Part shown: positions 23,968 to 35,259 of the stretch, piece after piece | Numbering within the stretch: position 1 is the first letter of the stretch | Layout of the letters: the number at the start of each line of letters is the position of its first letter | NCBI RefSeq assembly: GCF_000208745.1 | Contig: NC_030850.1 | Coordinates: 5,794,957-5,858,956 of the forward strand | Source: Theobroma cacao | Lineage: Eukaryota; Streptophyta; Magnoliopsida; Malvales; Malvaceae | Reading direction: 5' to 3' | DNA: 64,000 nt | Notes under the pieces: model-generated | The model's database searches: none | Seen by the model: the letters and a program-made list of their open reading frames with translations, nothing else | Told to the model about the DNA's origin: nothing | Translations under genes and position numbers: made by a program

Positions 23968-24230
23968 TGTTATGAAATAAATATGAAAAGAACAAAGTAT
24001 TTAGAGAGAAAGAAAGTATTTAAAGGGAGCAAGAAGATCTTATTCAAGTATATATTTACAAATGAACTGAGAGACCTATTTATAGGCCAACAACCCCTTG
24101 AATCATAGTCCTAATCTAATTCTATCCAAGAGTTCAAATCATATTACATTTCTTGTATCTCGTCTATTGGGCTGTTTAACTTGGTTTGCACTTCTTGGGT
24201 CATAATATAATGGACATTCATATATCTATT
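23968..24230 (-). repeat. Copia 5' LTR
   Basis: It begins (low coordinate) with TGTTATGAAATAAAT, matching the 3' LTR, and continues with the shared blocks up to CATAATATAATGGACATTC. The outer end is eroded and runs into the resumed MITE, so the last 10-15 bp are uncertain. Just inside it the minus strand reads CGTTATCAGCATG, a plausible primer-binding site of the TATCAGC type. Confidence 0.82.
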
Positions 24231-24300
24231 TCAAAATAAAAAATATAGATACGTAATCGAATGAAAAAAATAAATAAAATTTTATTTAATTTTTTAAAAT
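24228..24300. mobile_element. MITE family A, right half
   Basis: TTTCAAAATAAAAAATA and then ATAAATAAAATTTTATTTAA and TTTTTTAAAATA are the inverse complement of the left terminal repeat at 17870-17950, and resemble the right end of the MITE at 27335. The outer end abuts the next TIR element, so the boundary is blurred. Confidence 0.65.
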
Positions 24301-25625
24301 AGGGATTTTTTTTAATCCCTCAAAACTAACCATTTTTTTAATTTTAACTACTTTTAACCAAAAGAAAAGATATTTGAACAAATTTGCCCTTAATGAAATC
24401 TTTTTATATTCGAATTACACGATCTGAAATTTGAATCAACTTAGAAATGGCAACTAGAACAGCTCCACCAAGAGGAAGTGCAGCTGTAGCTGCGCACATG
24501 ATGAAGAAAAGAACGACAAGAGGTGTGACCTCCAGAGGTTGTCAAGACTACGCTTCAATTTTACACAGATGATGGACCAGGGCTCAAGATTTCCCCAAAT
24601 GTCTTTTTGTCCAAATCCATTTTATTCTAACGACGTTAAATAATTTTTCAATAAATATTCATTTTCATGTCAAATTCTTTTTTTATTTTAAACTTTTATC
24701 TCTATCATGAAAGTGTTTAGCTTCAAGAGTTTATGTTCCAATAAAATATAAAAATAGAGAATAAGTTACACGTTATGTTTAAAAAAAGTTATTATTACCT
24801 GCTATGTTTAAAAAAATATTGTTACAGTTGCAAAAAAGTTGTTACACGTTTAAATTCCAAGAGTTTACATTGTAGTAAAAATACGAAGAAACAAGTTACA
24901 CATCATATTTAATAACAGAAAAAAAAATAAAATAACACTGCAAGCCTAAACAGATGTTACACACCAAAACTTTAATAACAAATATTACATGCCAAAGTCA
25001 AAGCTTAAGCACCAGATATTGCACGCCAAGGCCAAAGCACCAAAACCAAAGTAAAAGATGTTATATGTCAAAGTCAAAGCTTTAGTACCATATGTTACAC
25101 ACCAAAGCTTTCTTATTCCTATTGATGTTACACGCCAAGGCATAAATCACTCTGTTATAGGCTAAGTTATGTTCTACCATGCTTGAATTGTTGAAAAACT
25201 CAACACCAATAAACCTAAGAACCCGTTGTTACTCACCATGTCATACTTTTTGGTCTGTAGATCGACAATAAATAGTTTTGTGAATGTAAATTAATAAATC
25301 TAAGAATATGTTATTATCTTCCATACTATACTATTTGATCTGTAAATCGACGATGATTTGATTAAATAACAAGAGATAGAAAGAAATGGTGATGGTAGTA
25401 AATTTAGAGAGAACTAGATGAAGAGAGGGAAAAATAAAGAGCACAATAGAATGGAGGGTATAGCAACGGAATGGTGGGAGAGAAAAATTGAAAACATTTA
25501 ATTTGTTTAAAATAATTTTAAGAGTATTTTTATCATCTCATGGCTAATTTTAGTTAAAAATAATTAAATTTATTTTGATTATTATTTCTGAAATCATTTT
25601 AGCAAGAGAGTTATTCCTCATAATT
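24296..25625. mobile_element. Non-autonomous TIR element, copy 2, carrying a SEC61-beta fragment
   Basis: This is the same architecture as copy 1 (1196-2226): left terminal repeat with TTTTAACTACTTTTAA and TTTGCCCTTAAT (about 24335-24398); a GTTACACG/C minisatellite with A runs (24760-25150); an AGAGAGAACTAGATGAAGAGAG block (about 25408); and a right terminal repeat (about 25540-25618) that reads GAATAACTCTCTTG in reverse. It is about 300 bp longer than copy 1, partly because of a SEC61-beta-derived fragment at 24447-24630. Capture of host gene sequence by a TIR element is the Pack-type pattern. No transposase is seen, and no target duplication was identified. Confidence 0.68.
24447..24630 (+). 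pseudogene. SEC61 beta subunit fragment captured in a TIR element
   Basis: The ATG at 24447 opens a frame with TAPPRGSAAVAAHM then KKRTTRGV, the N-terminal pattern of plant SEC61-beta. After a frame change near 24540 a second frame reads [17 protein letters not shown], the diagnostic cytosolic segment just before the tail anchor. The hydrophobic tail itself is missing or scrambled: the frame ends at a TAA near 24630 after [11 protein letters not shown]61-beta is the small tail-anchored subunit of the ER translocon. The copy is broken and not expected to make a functional protein. Without flanking introns I cannot tell whether the captured copy was genomic or processed. Confidence 0.85.
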
Positions 25626-28600
25626 TTCTTTTAAAATATTATACTAAAAAACCTAATTAACTTATGTTACACAAAAGCAGCAAAAGATACAACGATCACA
25701 CTCCTAATTGAGTGTGAAGTAATCTATTTTAAAATTGGAAAAAGATCTGACGCGGTGTAATTTGATGGAAAGGTGTAAAAATATGACTTTGCTTATAGTC
25801 CTCCCCAACTACTTAGGCCTTTAGGGTAGACACTAGTATCACTGTATCAGTTTTTAACTGTGTTATATATGAAGATCCAGCTAAAAGAAGAATGTAAGCA
25901 TTTGGGCTGTAAAAAGTGAATTAGGGGTTGGGTCACAGGTAGGACTGCAGAAGGACCAAACATGGGCCCAAGTGGCGGAAAGATTTTTTTCAAGAAGCTC
26001 TCAAACGACCTTAAACAAAGGGGGATTCATTGAATGATTTTCACCAAGAATTGAAGATAAGGTGAGCTTTATCAATTCCTGTAATGTCTTTGTCAAAACC
26101 GAAGTATAGGTTCCTTTAGATTTCTACTTGTCCAACCGGAAAACAAAGTCCTTAAGAACTTATCCACCTCGAATCTGGCTTACTCAAGGTAAAATAAACC
26201 TCATTATATAATATAATCAATAATGAAAAAATCGAGACTCGTGAAATATGAATTACCAACAAATATATATTAATACTCATAAAATATAAATTTGTTTAAT
26301 CATATTACCACTTTATCTAATGAGTAAGGGCAATAGAATTTTGATCTCCCTTGAACGGGCATGTTTTATTGTTGTAAGTTATAATTTAAAATCCATACAA
26401 ATTCTACTTGTTTAATGTTATTTAATAAAAGACAAGGAAATAATTTTTATTAACAAATATTATTTTTTTTATGGTATCTTAGAACATACTTTGCAAATTG
26501 CTATCTCTACTTTTTTTTTTAAATGATAAAAGGATTTATTAGATTTAAATTATATTATAAAAAAACACTTCTAATTTCAAAAAGAATTTATTTTTTAAAA
26601 TTTTGAATCTAAAATTTTCAAACTAGAAACTCTTTATATATATATATAACTCAAACTAAAAAAAATTCTTATGTACTTTCAAAGATATATTTTTATAATT
26701 TTCAAATTGAATATTGAAAATAAAATATGAGATTATAAGATGGAAAACAGCTACGTCATTTTATTTAACTTAATATTCAATGCTTCTCATGGTCCATTTT
26801 TTTTAAAAAAAAATTGAAGAGCATAAAGAAATTAGCTTTTATTACTTGTAAATGAAAAAAAATGATTGAAAATTATCTTCATGATTCGGTGGTGAAATTT
26901 TTAATTACACAAATAAGTTCATAAAGTATTTATTACATGTTCTTTTTTTGGGCCACATTCATATGTTTATTTAATAATTGTATTGATTTATTAGTATTAT
27001 AATTATAATTTGACTTAATACTTAAAAGAGTTTTTGAACTATTAAAAAAATTTAAATAAATTTTTATTCTTTTATTACGTTCAATCAAATTTTTATTTTT
27101 TTATTTTAAATCAAATAAATTTTTATAATTAACAATTGACTAGTTATTATTAATCAAAATTATATTTATTATTTTTTTACTAACGTTGTATTAATATGAC
27201 ATGTCATGTCATCCTTAATTATGACAAATCAACATATCATATTAACTTTACGTTTACATAAAATATTTAATTAATTATTAATTATAAAAATTTATTCAAT
27301 TCAAAATAAAAATAAAAAAATTCACTCAAGAACGTTTTTAGATATTTATATCTAAATGTTTATATTCTTATAAATTTACTTTAAAAATTTACGGAAACAA
27401 ATTCAAGCAAATTAACTATATGAAAGGGATGGTCGTTAGGGCCCTAGGGCTGATGGTTATCGTTGGTCCGTAGTGGCCAACGAGAAAAAACATTATTGGC
27501 AACTAGCAATGGCTGTCAACAATCGGCAATAATTATAAAAAAAAAAGGCAAACTGCTCTACTGCGTACTGGTAATTAACATGTTTTTAACAAAAAAAAAA
27601 AGGAAAATTAGTTTATAAGTAATTATTAAATATTAAATAAATAAAGAAAAGCCTAAAACTGGCACGTAATGGACATGACGAAATGCCAATCTCATTAGTG
27701 TTTCGGCCACCCATCTAATTGATTTTTCATTGTACCAAAAGTAGAGTTTAATGGGTTTTTCAGCAATCTTTGGTCAAATTCGGTGTCAGATTGCCATCAA
27801 ATTAACTTTTTGCCAAAAATGACAATGAGATAATTAACATGAACATCGAATTCGGTGTAAGAAAAATCAAACAGAACAATGCAGCCTTGACTAAGTCAAA
27901 TATAATGCAACTGTATTTGTATACATTTACAAGTATTAATGGCCAACTACCTTCTCATGAAATATGAACGTATATTCAAAAAATTATAAATCATATAATT
28001 AATATACAAAAGTTGACATAAATTAAAGTGATTACATCATATGTCAACTTCAGTATAAGTACACGAAAATTCAAAATGGCAATCTTATAATAGATAATTT
28101 TATGTCAAATTTATAAAATTCATGTTAATATTCAATCATGTTATGTTAACAGTATCATTGCATCATCCGTGAAATATCATAACATCGTTATGATATCATT
28201 AAAATTCAATGTCACGTCAATAAAAAAAATCACGTTAATACAATCAAATGTTGTGTTAACATAAATAATAGAAAATTTTTAACATTGTTAATGATTAAAC
28301 TGATTTGTCACTTTTAAAAAATATATAAACTATATCTACTTCTAAAATATAAAAATTAATTGCATAAGTTGACAAAAATAATGAAAATGGTTGTATCAAC
28401 TTGCCTCTTTTTTGTCATGATGGAGAGTATCATGACCCACAATCATTATAGACGATAGATTTAATTCAATGACCTTAATTAGAATTTAAGCTTAATTAAT
28501 AATTCTTAGCGTAATGGTCTTCTATATTCCGATGTATGGGAACTCTTAAATTTATGCGACTTTATTAGAGCCACAAAATTTTGATAATGGAAACCATGTT

Positions 28601-28940
28601 CAATGACTAAATCATTATCATCCTCACTTACGTGTTCACTAAACCAAAAACCAAAATCATGTACTAAGATATTTTATAGATTTTTTTCTGCTTCATTTAT
28701 TCTTCTTTTCTGAAAGATGAAAGGTTGATGTTGTTTTAGGCATATGTTACTAAATGAAGGATGACTTCTATACCTTCTTCTTCTTCTTCTTTCTCTAGGA
28801 TAACCCTTTTGGTTCTCATAAAAAAATTTAAAAAAAAACTAATTTAATTTTACTTTCTTAATCCAATTATTGAAGAATTTATTTACTGATTAATAAATAA
28901 AAAATAATGTTCAAAATTGGAACTTAAATCCAGAAAAGAA
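25626..28940. other. Intergenic AT-rich DNA with a MITE
   Basis: No gene found. The stretch contains one MITE (27005-27335, listed separately), an 11-bp inverted repeat with a 19-nt loop (28010-28050), and AT-rich DNA with several short A or T runs. Frames here are all short. Confidence 0.55.
27005..27335. mobile_element. MITE family A, intact copy
   Basis: The left end reads TAATACTTAAAAGAGTTTTT and the right end CTCAAGAACGTTTTTAGATATT, an imperfect inverted pair. Inside the ends, AATTTTTATTCTTTTATT and TTTTAAATCAAATAA are mirrored by AAAATAAAAATAAAAAAATT. The total is about 330 bp with no coding capacity. It matches the split copy at 17870-18130 plus 24228-24300. Confidence 0.7.
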
Positions 28941-28950
28941 AAAAAAAATT

Positions 28951-29067
28951 GGTTGCCCATATAATTGTATGAGAGAAATGTCACCAGTAGAGATAAGTCA
29001 AAAAGAACAAAAAATTAGGTTGCCCATATAATTGTATGAGAGAAATGTCACCAGTAGAGATAAGTCA
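28951..29067. repeat. Perfect 50-bp direct repeat upstream of the RING-H2 gene
   Basis: The 50 bp from 28951 to 29000 (starting GGTTGCCCATATAATTG) recur without a single change at 29018-29067, a 67-bp period. The copies lie about 125-240 bp upstream of the TATA box of the next gene. Perfect identity indicates a very recent duplication. Confidence 0.95.
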
Positions 29068-29191
29068 TACGAACGTACCATGAGTTAGCAAGTCAATTAC
29101 ATCCTTATCCACTGAATAAATGTAAAAATAATGTAACATTAATATACTTGTATAAAGGAAACTCACCGCACCTCATTCACTGTTAAATATA

Positions 29192-29199
29192 TATAAATA
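29192..29199 (+). promoter_or_regulatory. TATA box of the RING-H2 gene
   Basis: TATAAATA within ATATATATAAATAAAG, about 85 bp before the ATG at 29280. This suits a transcription start near 29225-29235. Confidence 0.65.
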
Positions 29200-29279
29200 A
29201 AGTCATTCTACTGATTTCCATATCCATCATTTTGTTTTCTTTGTTTTTGTTTTCATTTTTGCTTTCCCCACCATCGGCC

Positions 29280-29768
29280 ATGGCTGCTCTCTCAGAGTAC
29301 TTCTCCCACCTCTACACCATGACCATAGTCTTTTTCACTCTCTTACTCCTTGAAGTTGTGATCCTTATCAGGTCCGTTACCGGCGGGGTTTGCGACTCTG
29401 AGAAGCGCCTGATCACAACCACACAGTACCTGAAATTCATTGAAGAAAAGAACCCGACGGTTCGTTACTCGAGTAGATCATCGTCGAGGCTGGAGTCAAA
29501 TGAATGTGCGGTGTGTTTATCGGAGCTCGAAGAAGGTGAAGAAGTTAGGAAATTGAAATGTAAGCATACTTTCCACAAGGACTGCCTGGATAGGTGGCTT
29601 CAACAGTATTGGGCTACTTGCCCACTTTGCAGGACTAAAGTTTTGCCGGACGAGATCGTGGCTAACTACCACAGGCTGCAAAATCGGGTAGAGTATGATG
29701 GTAGTGATGAAGAGATGATTTTCTTGTTATCTGCCTTACATGGTAATAGTTTACACAGATTGTTCTGA
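29280..29768 (+). CDS. RING-H2 E3 ubiquitin ligase, membrane-anchored, XERICO/RHA2-like, 162 aa
   Basis: An intronless gene. I start it at the ATG at 29280 (MAALSEYFSHLYTM): the context GGCCATGGC is strong, and the 16 codons upstream in frame begin with TTG, not ATG. Residues 15-34 form a hydrophobic helix (IVFFTLLLLEVVILI), likely a membrane anchor. The RING-H2 spans residues 76-117: C76-V-C79, C94, H96, H99, C102, C114-PL-C117, with the Trp (RWLQQYW) expected for E2 contact. The tail NSLHRLF ends at TGA 29766-29768. The family acts as E3 ligases, some of them in abscisic acid and stress responses; that role is inference here. All zinc ligands are present, so the gene looks intact. A perfect 50-bp direct repeat and a TATA box lie upstream. 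Confidence 0.92.
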   Translation: MAALSEYFSHLYTMTIVFFTLLLLEVVILIRSVTGGVCDSEKRLITTTQYLKFIEEKNPTVRYSSRSSSRLESNECAVCLSELEEGEEVRKLKCKHTFHKDCLDRWLQQYWATCPLCRTKVLPDEIVANYHRLQNRVEYDGSDEEMIFLLSALHGNSLHRLF

Positions 29769-31694
29769 TTTTCATACCACTAGGATTGTTAAGTTCTTAT
29801 TTAATTATTTGGGCTGACAGAAGCACGGATACTTGGTACAATATTATAAGTAGAAAGAATTTTATGTATAATTTTGCTCTGTTTTTCTTATGGGTAAATT
29901 TTGATGTAGATTTTAGTTGATTTTATGTATATATATCTATATTAGCAATGGCTTCAATTGCCTCTCTGTACTGTGTTTTCTGGGCTAATCTATGCGTCTG
30001 TGCACCCCAACTAGCACAATCCCTTGATTGGAAGATGTGCATAAATTTTTATACCGTGCGAAACTGTCATCCTTGTTTTCGGTATGAAAGTTGGAGTGTT
30101 TATTAGTTTTAACTCAACATGGATAATCAAGAGCCAGGAAACAAGCCCACTTCTCATACATCTTGGAACAGTAGATGATGATCTAATTTATGAATCAGCT
30201 TGACGGTAGCTAGCAATGCTTAAGTCACTGCCGAAGTAGGTAGGCTCGCCGAAAGCCTATAGATGCCTTCAACATCAATATCTACCAATTTCTAAAGAAG
30301 GTTATTGGTAGGTGAAGACAGTGTTGGTTCCTTTTTTTCACTCTTGCTGATTGAGGGACTGGAGCTTTTGATGCAGGATTTCTGACACTGACAAATAAAC
30401 AGTGCTAAGTCATGGCCTAATTCAGAGTCATATTTTCCTTTCAAATCAGATATGCTGCCCCCACTTTCAAATCCATTTCCTCCGACTCAACAATGAAACA
30501 AACTACGGATTTACTGTTTTTACTGACCTGCATTTGGACTGGGTTTCTCCTAACTTGTTCAACCCCTGTGATTTTTTGGAAATCACAAGTTGAAAAAAGT
30601 AGAGGAGGGAGATGTTGCGTCTGTACTTCCTACCTAATTTTTGCAACCAGAAGCCTCGTCCTTCTGCTTCGCAGCTTAGGCATATTCTTCCTTAAGATTG
30701 TTGGTTGTGCAAACCTTTGTCTTTTCTTTCAAGCCCCTCAAAAAAAAAAAATTTAAACACAACGACAGGATACCTCATTGATCTAGGAGTATGAGATCAT
30801 GGTCAGCGGTCCTTAATTAACATATTGTGCATCATGGATCCCCTTAATGAACAATATTTTGAACATCGTTAACCTGGCTTTTCTCTATATTTTAGCTGTT
30901 GAAGGTCAACTCCAGCGGCATATACCATATTCATTGATGTATGTTACATCTAGTTTTGGCTGGAGGGAAAAAGGAAGGAAGAAAAGGGTTGAAAGGAAAA
31001 GGGTGTTCCCTTTCATCTTTTCTCGCCTCCTTTTACAACAGGAAAATAGGAAGAGGTAGGGAAAGTAGGTAATTTTGTCCATTTTTATTCTCTCTAAATT
31101 CAATCCCTCTAAACCTAAAGTAGAAAAAAAAAAAAAGCTCATTCAATTAAAATTAATTATTTTATTTATAATTTTACCTTCCACCCCTTCCTTCCTTTTA
31201 TTTTTTTTACCATATAAAGAAAGTAAAATAACTAATTCCCCTTTTTTACCTTTTGCTTTATTTTTCCTTTTAGACATGGTGTTACTTCAAATAGTATGGG
31301 TGGAGAAGATGGAACTTTGGACATACACCTCCACCTAGGAAGTGGGTAAATCCGATCATCAAATCAAAGGATTGTGCCCAAAATGTACTGGGAGTTGGTC
31401 ACAGATATTGTTGCCTCCAGCTTTTAGGGTTTTATTATAATTATAATTATTATTAATCTGTGATTTTGTTGTCGCTCACATTAAATGCAGTAACTGTGGA
31501 ATGATAGGTCATATCACTTGATCATCTCTGACACCTTTTCTTTGGAAAAGTGAAAGAGAATTTTATTAATCACAAGGAGAAATCCTTGGAAGGGTCAAAA
31601 CCTGCCCAAAGTCAGGAATAGTTTACTCNATTGGTATGCCCCTAACATTGGATATGCTTGTTAAAATATTTGGTTGCATTGATAGTGCATTAAA

Positions 31695-31695
<1 letters not shown>

Positions 31696-31742
<47 letters not shown>
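31696..31742. repeat. (TA)n microsatellite
   Basis: About 23 uninterrupted TA units. A similar tract lies at 33239-33275 and a longer one at 61604-61643. Confidence 0.95.
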
Positions 31743-31749
<7 letters not shown>

Positions 31750-33241
31750 TAATAAGGTAACTTCAACAAGTGTTTCTAAAACACTTAGTTAATACAATCC
31801 TTTGTTTATATTACAATTATTTTTTGTAATTTGATCCTTCCCGTCTTGTCTTTATATCTCTTGAAAATGGGAAATAATTTAGATAAATTTATTTACGTTT
31901 AAGTTCATAAAGTTTTTTCTTCAAAACGATCAAATAAAAATTAATTTTAAAAATCAAAATCGATAAATTGATAACATTGAATATGAAAATCAATAATATA
32001 TAAAGCGTTACTTAAAAATATTTGTATCTAAATTTTGATTATCACATATTAAATGGTAAAAATTTTGTCATGATTTTTAATAAAATTATCTATATGAATA
32101 AAGTACCAAATTTATTTAATTCTTTTTCCAAATTTTATGGAATAAAACTTTTTAATTTATTGATTTATATTTTTAGTTTTAGATTTTATTTAATCATTTA
32201 AAAAATATCTCACAAATTTGACATAGAAAAGCTTAATTAAGTCTTATCTTAAATGAAAATGAAAGTAACACTCGAACAGTTAAGTCGTTGATCGGTGTAT
32301 GATTTTTTATTTAACAAACAAAATTTAATTTTTTTTTTCTCTCAATTAAAAAAAAGTGAAAGTAGTGAAAGTAAAATTTACGAAGAGAAAGGTGCCTGGG
32401 CACAGTGAGAGGTTGAGCTTATTTAATGCAAAGGCTGAAAGGAGTGGTGGATGAAGAATCATTATATGAAGCCACATTATTTCATCAGGGAGATGCTTAA
32501 TAATTGATGTCACATTAAATTTCAACATTGTTTGAGGCTTTTTATTGCAAAACATTAATTTCATTATTTTTTTTCTCTCTCTTTTATTTTATATACAATT
32601 ACATTAAATACCCCCTTATCTTATTTCAACTTTCAAGAAATTATCTTTTATTTTATATATGTATAATTTGTCTAAAAATTTAAAACAAAAGAAATAATAA
32701 AATAAACATTGAAAAATGCTCTATACTCACTTTTATAAATGTAGATTGGACTAATCAGATTCTCAGTTACTAATCATGCATTACTTTTTAAAAACAGTAA
32801 TTGTGCCTTTTTCAACTTTTTTGCCTAACTTTTGTATAGCAGCTAAGGCATAGCTGATGGAGTCTTACAAAACATAATCATTCTCTCTCCTAGGACAAGA
32901 TGACATGACGAATCATTGTGATGAAAAAAAAAGAGGAAAGAAAGAAAGAAAAGTGTGAATGGTGGGTTAAAGGACTAACATAATGATCACATGCGTTAAG
33001 CATCATGATTCAATTGTCATAAATTTTATAGGTTTAAAAGTTGTACAAATTTTATCAAAGTTTTAAAATTTGATGGCATATTATTATCTGAGACGTATGC
33101 CGGTTTTGTAACATTTTCTTGTTTTATTCATTTCAGAAAAAAATAAATTTAATTTATTGAGTAAAAGCATATTATACAGTCACTTATCATTAAAACAAAT
33201 ATTTTAATATAATTTTAAAATATTTTAAAAGTAAGTTGATA

Positions 33242-33275
<34 letters not shown>

Positions 33276-34189
33276 CTTGCTATATGTCTATTTAATTGTA
33301 ATAATTAAAAAAATCAATTTCAAATTAGTTAGTTATCATTTTTGATTTAGTATATATCTCAAGCATATAAACGTGCTTGTGAAATTTTAATGTAAATTCT
33401 ATCGCTAATGTATGAAAAAATATTAATATTATAATATCGGAAGGGTATATTTTTTCCAGTAGAGAATTACATTATATTGTTATTACTAATTGTAAGAGGT
33501 AATTTATGAGCGGTTTCTATATACTATTTATAAACTAAACATGACAAATTAAAAAAAATTTATATATGGGTGAAAGAAATGTCAAACAAGAGTAAAGTTG
33601 CCTCTCTCACGTCAACACCATGAATCCATAAATTTCACAAATATGTCTTATTTAATAAACAATTCTAAGGGGGAGAAAGTATACGTTAGATAGGTTAACT
33701 TGGACATGCATATGCTCATATTTTCTTTTGAATTAATTATTTTATTTCTTAGAAAGAAAAATATAATATTGAAGTAATTAATTAACTATTCCATAGGAGA
33801 CTGTTACGTCTCCAATTTGTAAGACAGCCCATGTGTAGCTCATTTAAGCGCATTGGTATTGCTATTGGGCTCTTATTCACTATTATCTCCGAAATTTATA
33901 TACTTATCTATTTTTTGTACCTTTCTTAGATATATTAAAGGTTTTATCTATCTGTATTTGTATTTAAAGAATATAATGTAGGAATATTGGTAAAACTTTA
34001 TATTATTTGACCATTATATTTTTAAATTATATATTTTAATTATTTTCAATTAATAACCCTTATCCAATTCATAAATAAAATTTTTAATTATACTTAGTAA
34101 TTCTTATTTAAAAAACATTTTTCTTAATTTAGCTAGTTTGTTAAAACGGAGACATGTTTGTTGATTAAAAAGTTTCTAGTAATAATTTT

Positions 34190-34330
34190 TTTTTTATCTT
34201 TTTTGAACATAGAGTGGGCTTCGCCCAACAAGGAAGCTATTAAGTATATAGTCCAAGACATACGTAATACGTCTATCACGGGCACGAACAGTATCTTCCA
34301 AGGCAAATAAATGCTACTAAAATATCCTCT
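34190..34330 (-). mobile_element. Possible LINE 3' end with a terminal stem-loop and A tail
   Basis: On the minus strand the stem-loop GTTGGGCGAAGCCCAC (34214-34229) is followed by TCTATGTTCAAAAAAGATA and an A run. A 3' stem-loop followed by poly-A is known for plant L1-type LINEs. I could not find the rest of the element or a convincing target duplication. Confidence 0.4.
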
Positions 34331-34906
34331 GACAGGTGTTTTTCTTTTTGTCCTCTTTTAGAACCAGCTTTGAGTGCTGTAAATGAAAGTGGTTGAATTA
34401 GGAACAAGTAACTTTCGAGCTTTTAAATGATATCTCCATATTCTTCACATCCTCCTCAGTTCTCCCAATCACGTCTAGCCATTTTGTCCTCTTGGGATGC
34501 TTTAAGCTTTAGTGGGGGCAACCGCCCAGAGAAAGAGAAAGGCAAGAACTGGAGTAAGAGTGTAAATGATTCAAGTACTGTCTTTGAAAATGAAACTTGT
34601 ATGTTTAATTGGCTTCATTAAATATATCTAAACTGCCCATTAATTCGCATCATTTCATCTATGAACATTTGAATAGTAATTTGTTACAGATTTTGGTGTA
34701 GATAAGTCATGTAAAACATCCAGAGATATTGGGATCCCAGTTAGAAGCTAGGATCACATTTCATCATAAAAGCAGAAATTTTGCTTCTTAACAAAGATGA
34801 GAATTTACAAACGAAAATGACAAAGCGAAATGGGTATTTATCGACAACTCTTTGGGAGCAATGATTTTGGAAACTAAATCGGACAGAAAGAGGAGGAAAA
34901 AAATTT

Positions 34907-35137
34907 TCAAGCAGAGAAGGCTCCATTGAAAGCTGCAACAGCAATCTGGCTTTTTGGTTCTAAAGCCAACTTGACAACCTCGATTCTTCCCTCTCCAACT
35001 TTGCTCTTCATCCTCTGAGCCAAGACTGCCACACAAGAAACCAGGTCGATCTCCTGTTTTTCAGCCCCAACTTTACTTCTTGAATTCCTGACCCTCCTTT
35101 CATACTCCTCAGCAACGAGCATAGCAATATCTGCCAT
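34907..35137 (-). CDS. Short uncharacterised plant protein, 76 aa
   Basis: A single-exon frame from the ATG at 35137 (MADIAMLVAEEYERRVRNS) to a TGA at 34907-34909. Residues 1-16 are likely helical, a charged middle follows, and the C-terminal half (KLALEPKSQIAVAAFNG, about residues 56-72) is well organised. I believe it belongs to a small plant family of unknown function ending in FSA, but that is recollection and unchecked. There is no signal peptide. The TATA box on the minus strand is at 35235-35244. Upstream in-frame codons begin with TTG, so this ATG is the natural start. Confidence 0.68.
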   Translation of the reverse strand: MADIAMLVAEEYERRVRNSRSKVGAEKQEIDLVSCVAVLAQRMKSKVGEGRIEVVKLALEPKSQIAVAAFNGAFSA

Positions 35138-35234
35138 TTCCAACTCTCTGATCAAAACTCAAAAGTCCTGGAAAATAAAAAACAACAGTTAAAACCTGGA
35201 TGAAACTATGGACAAAGACTTGCATCAGAGAAAA

Positions 35235-35244
35235 TATATTTATA
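35235..35244 (-). promoter_or_regulatory. TATA box of the 76-aa gene
   Basis: The minus strand reads CCCTATAAATATATT here, about 100 bp upstream of the ATG at 35137. Confidence 0.65.
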
Positions 35245-35259
35245 GGGACCTCGGAAGTG

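Larger units (their letters stand above)
18131..24230 (-). mobile_element. Degenerate Ty1-copia LTR retrotransposon, minus orientation
   Basis: The LTRs are at 18131-18509 (3') and about 23968-24230 (5'). On the minus strand, going 5' to 3', the remains are: a gag zinc knuckle (about 23125-23083, CYxCGMKDHWSRTC with a TGA inside); the protease and pre-integrase region (22710-22380); integrase (about 21650-20950, with STRW, FDNAG-FTSQAF and a KNFWMCG motif); a linker (IPEEIQVLE, about 20500); and reverse transcriptase (19854-19588, with YVDN in place of YVDD). A decayed RNase H side reaches to the polypurine tract. Many stops and frameshifts are present, so it is non-autonomous now. It is interrupted by a hAT-like MITE (21850-22365) and its 3' LTR carries a SINE. 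I find no clean 5-bp target duplication. Confidence 0.88.
29769..34730. other. Intergenic DNA, no supported gene
   Basis: About 5 kb with only short frames lacking motifs (for example 30402-30756, 30847-31340, 32346-32564, 34427-34621). It contains (TA)n tracts at about 31696-31742 and 33239-33275, an ambiguous base at 31629, and a possible LINE 3' end at 34190-34330 (listed separately). The section 29960-30700 is less AT-rich than its surroundings and could hold UTR or gene relics, but nothing is recognisable. Confidence 0.5.

Noticed and set aside
29232..29279. Upstream extension of the RING-H2 protein by 16 residues
   Set aside because: The frame begins at TTG, not ATG. The ATG at 29280 has a strong context.
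35170..35200. Possible tiny intron (CAG then GTTTTAAC to TTTTCCAG) in the leader of the 76-aa gene
   Set aside because: It would be only about 35 nt, too short for a plant spliceosomal intron.
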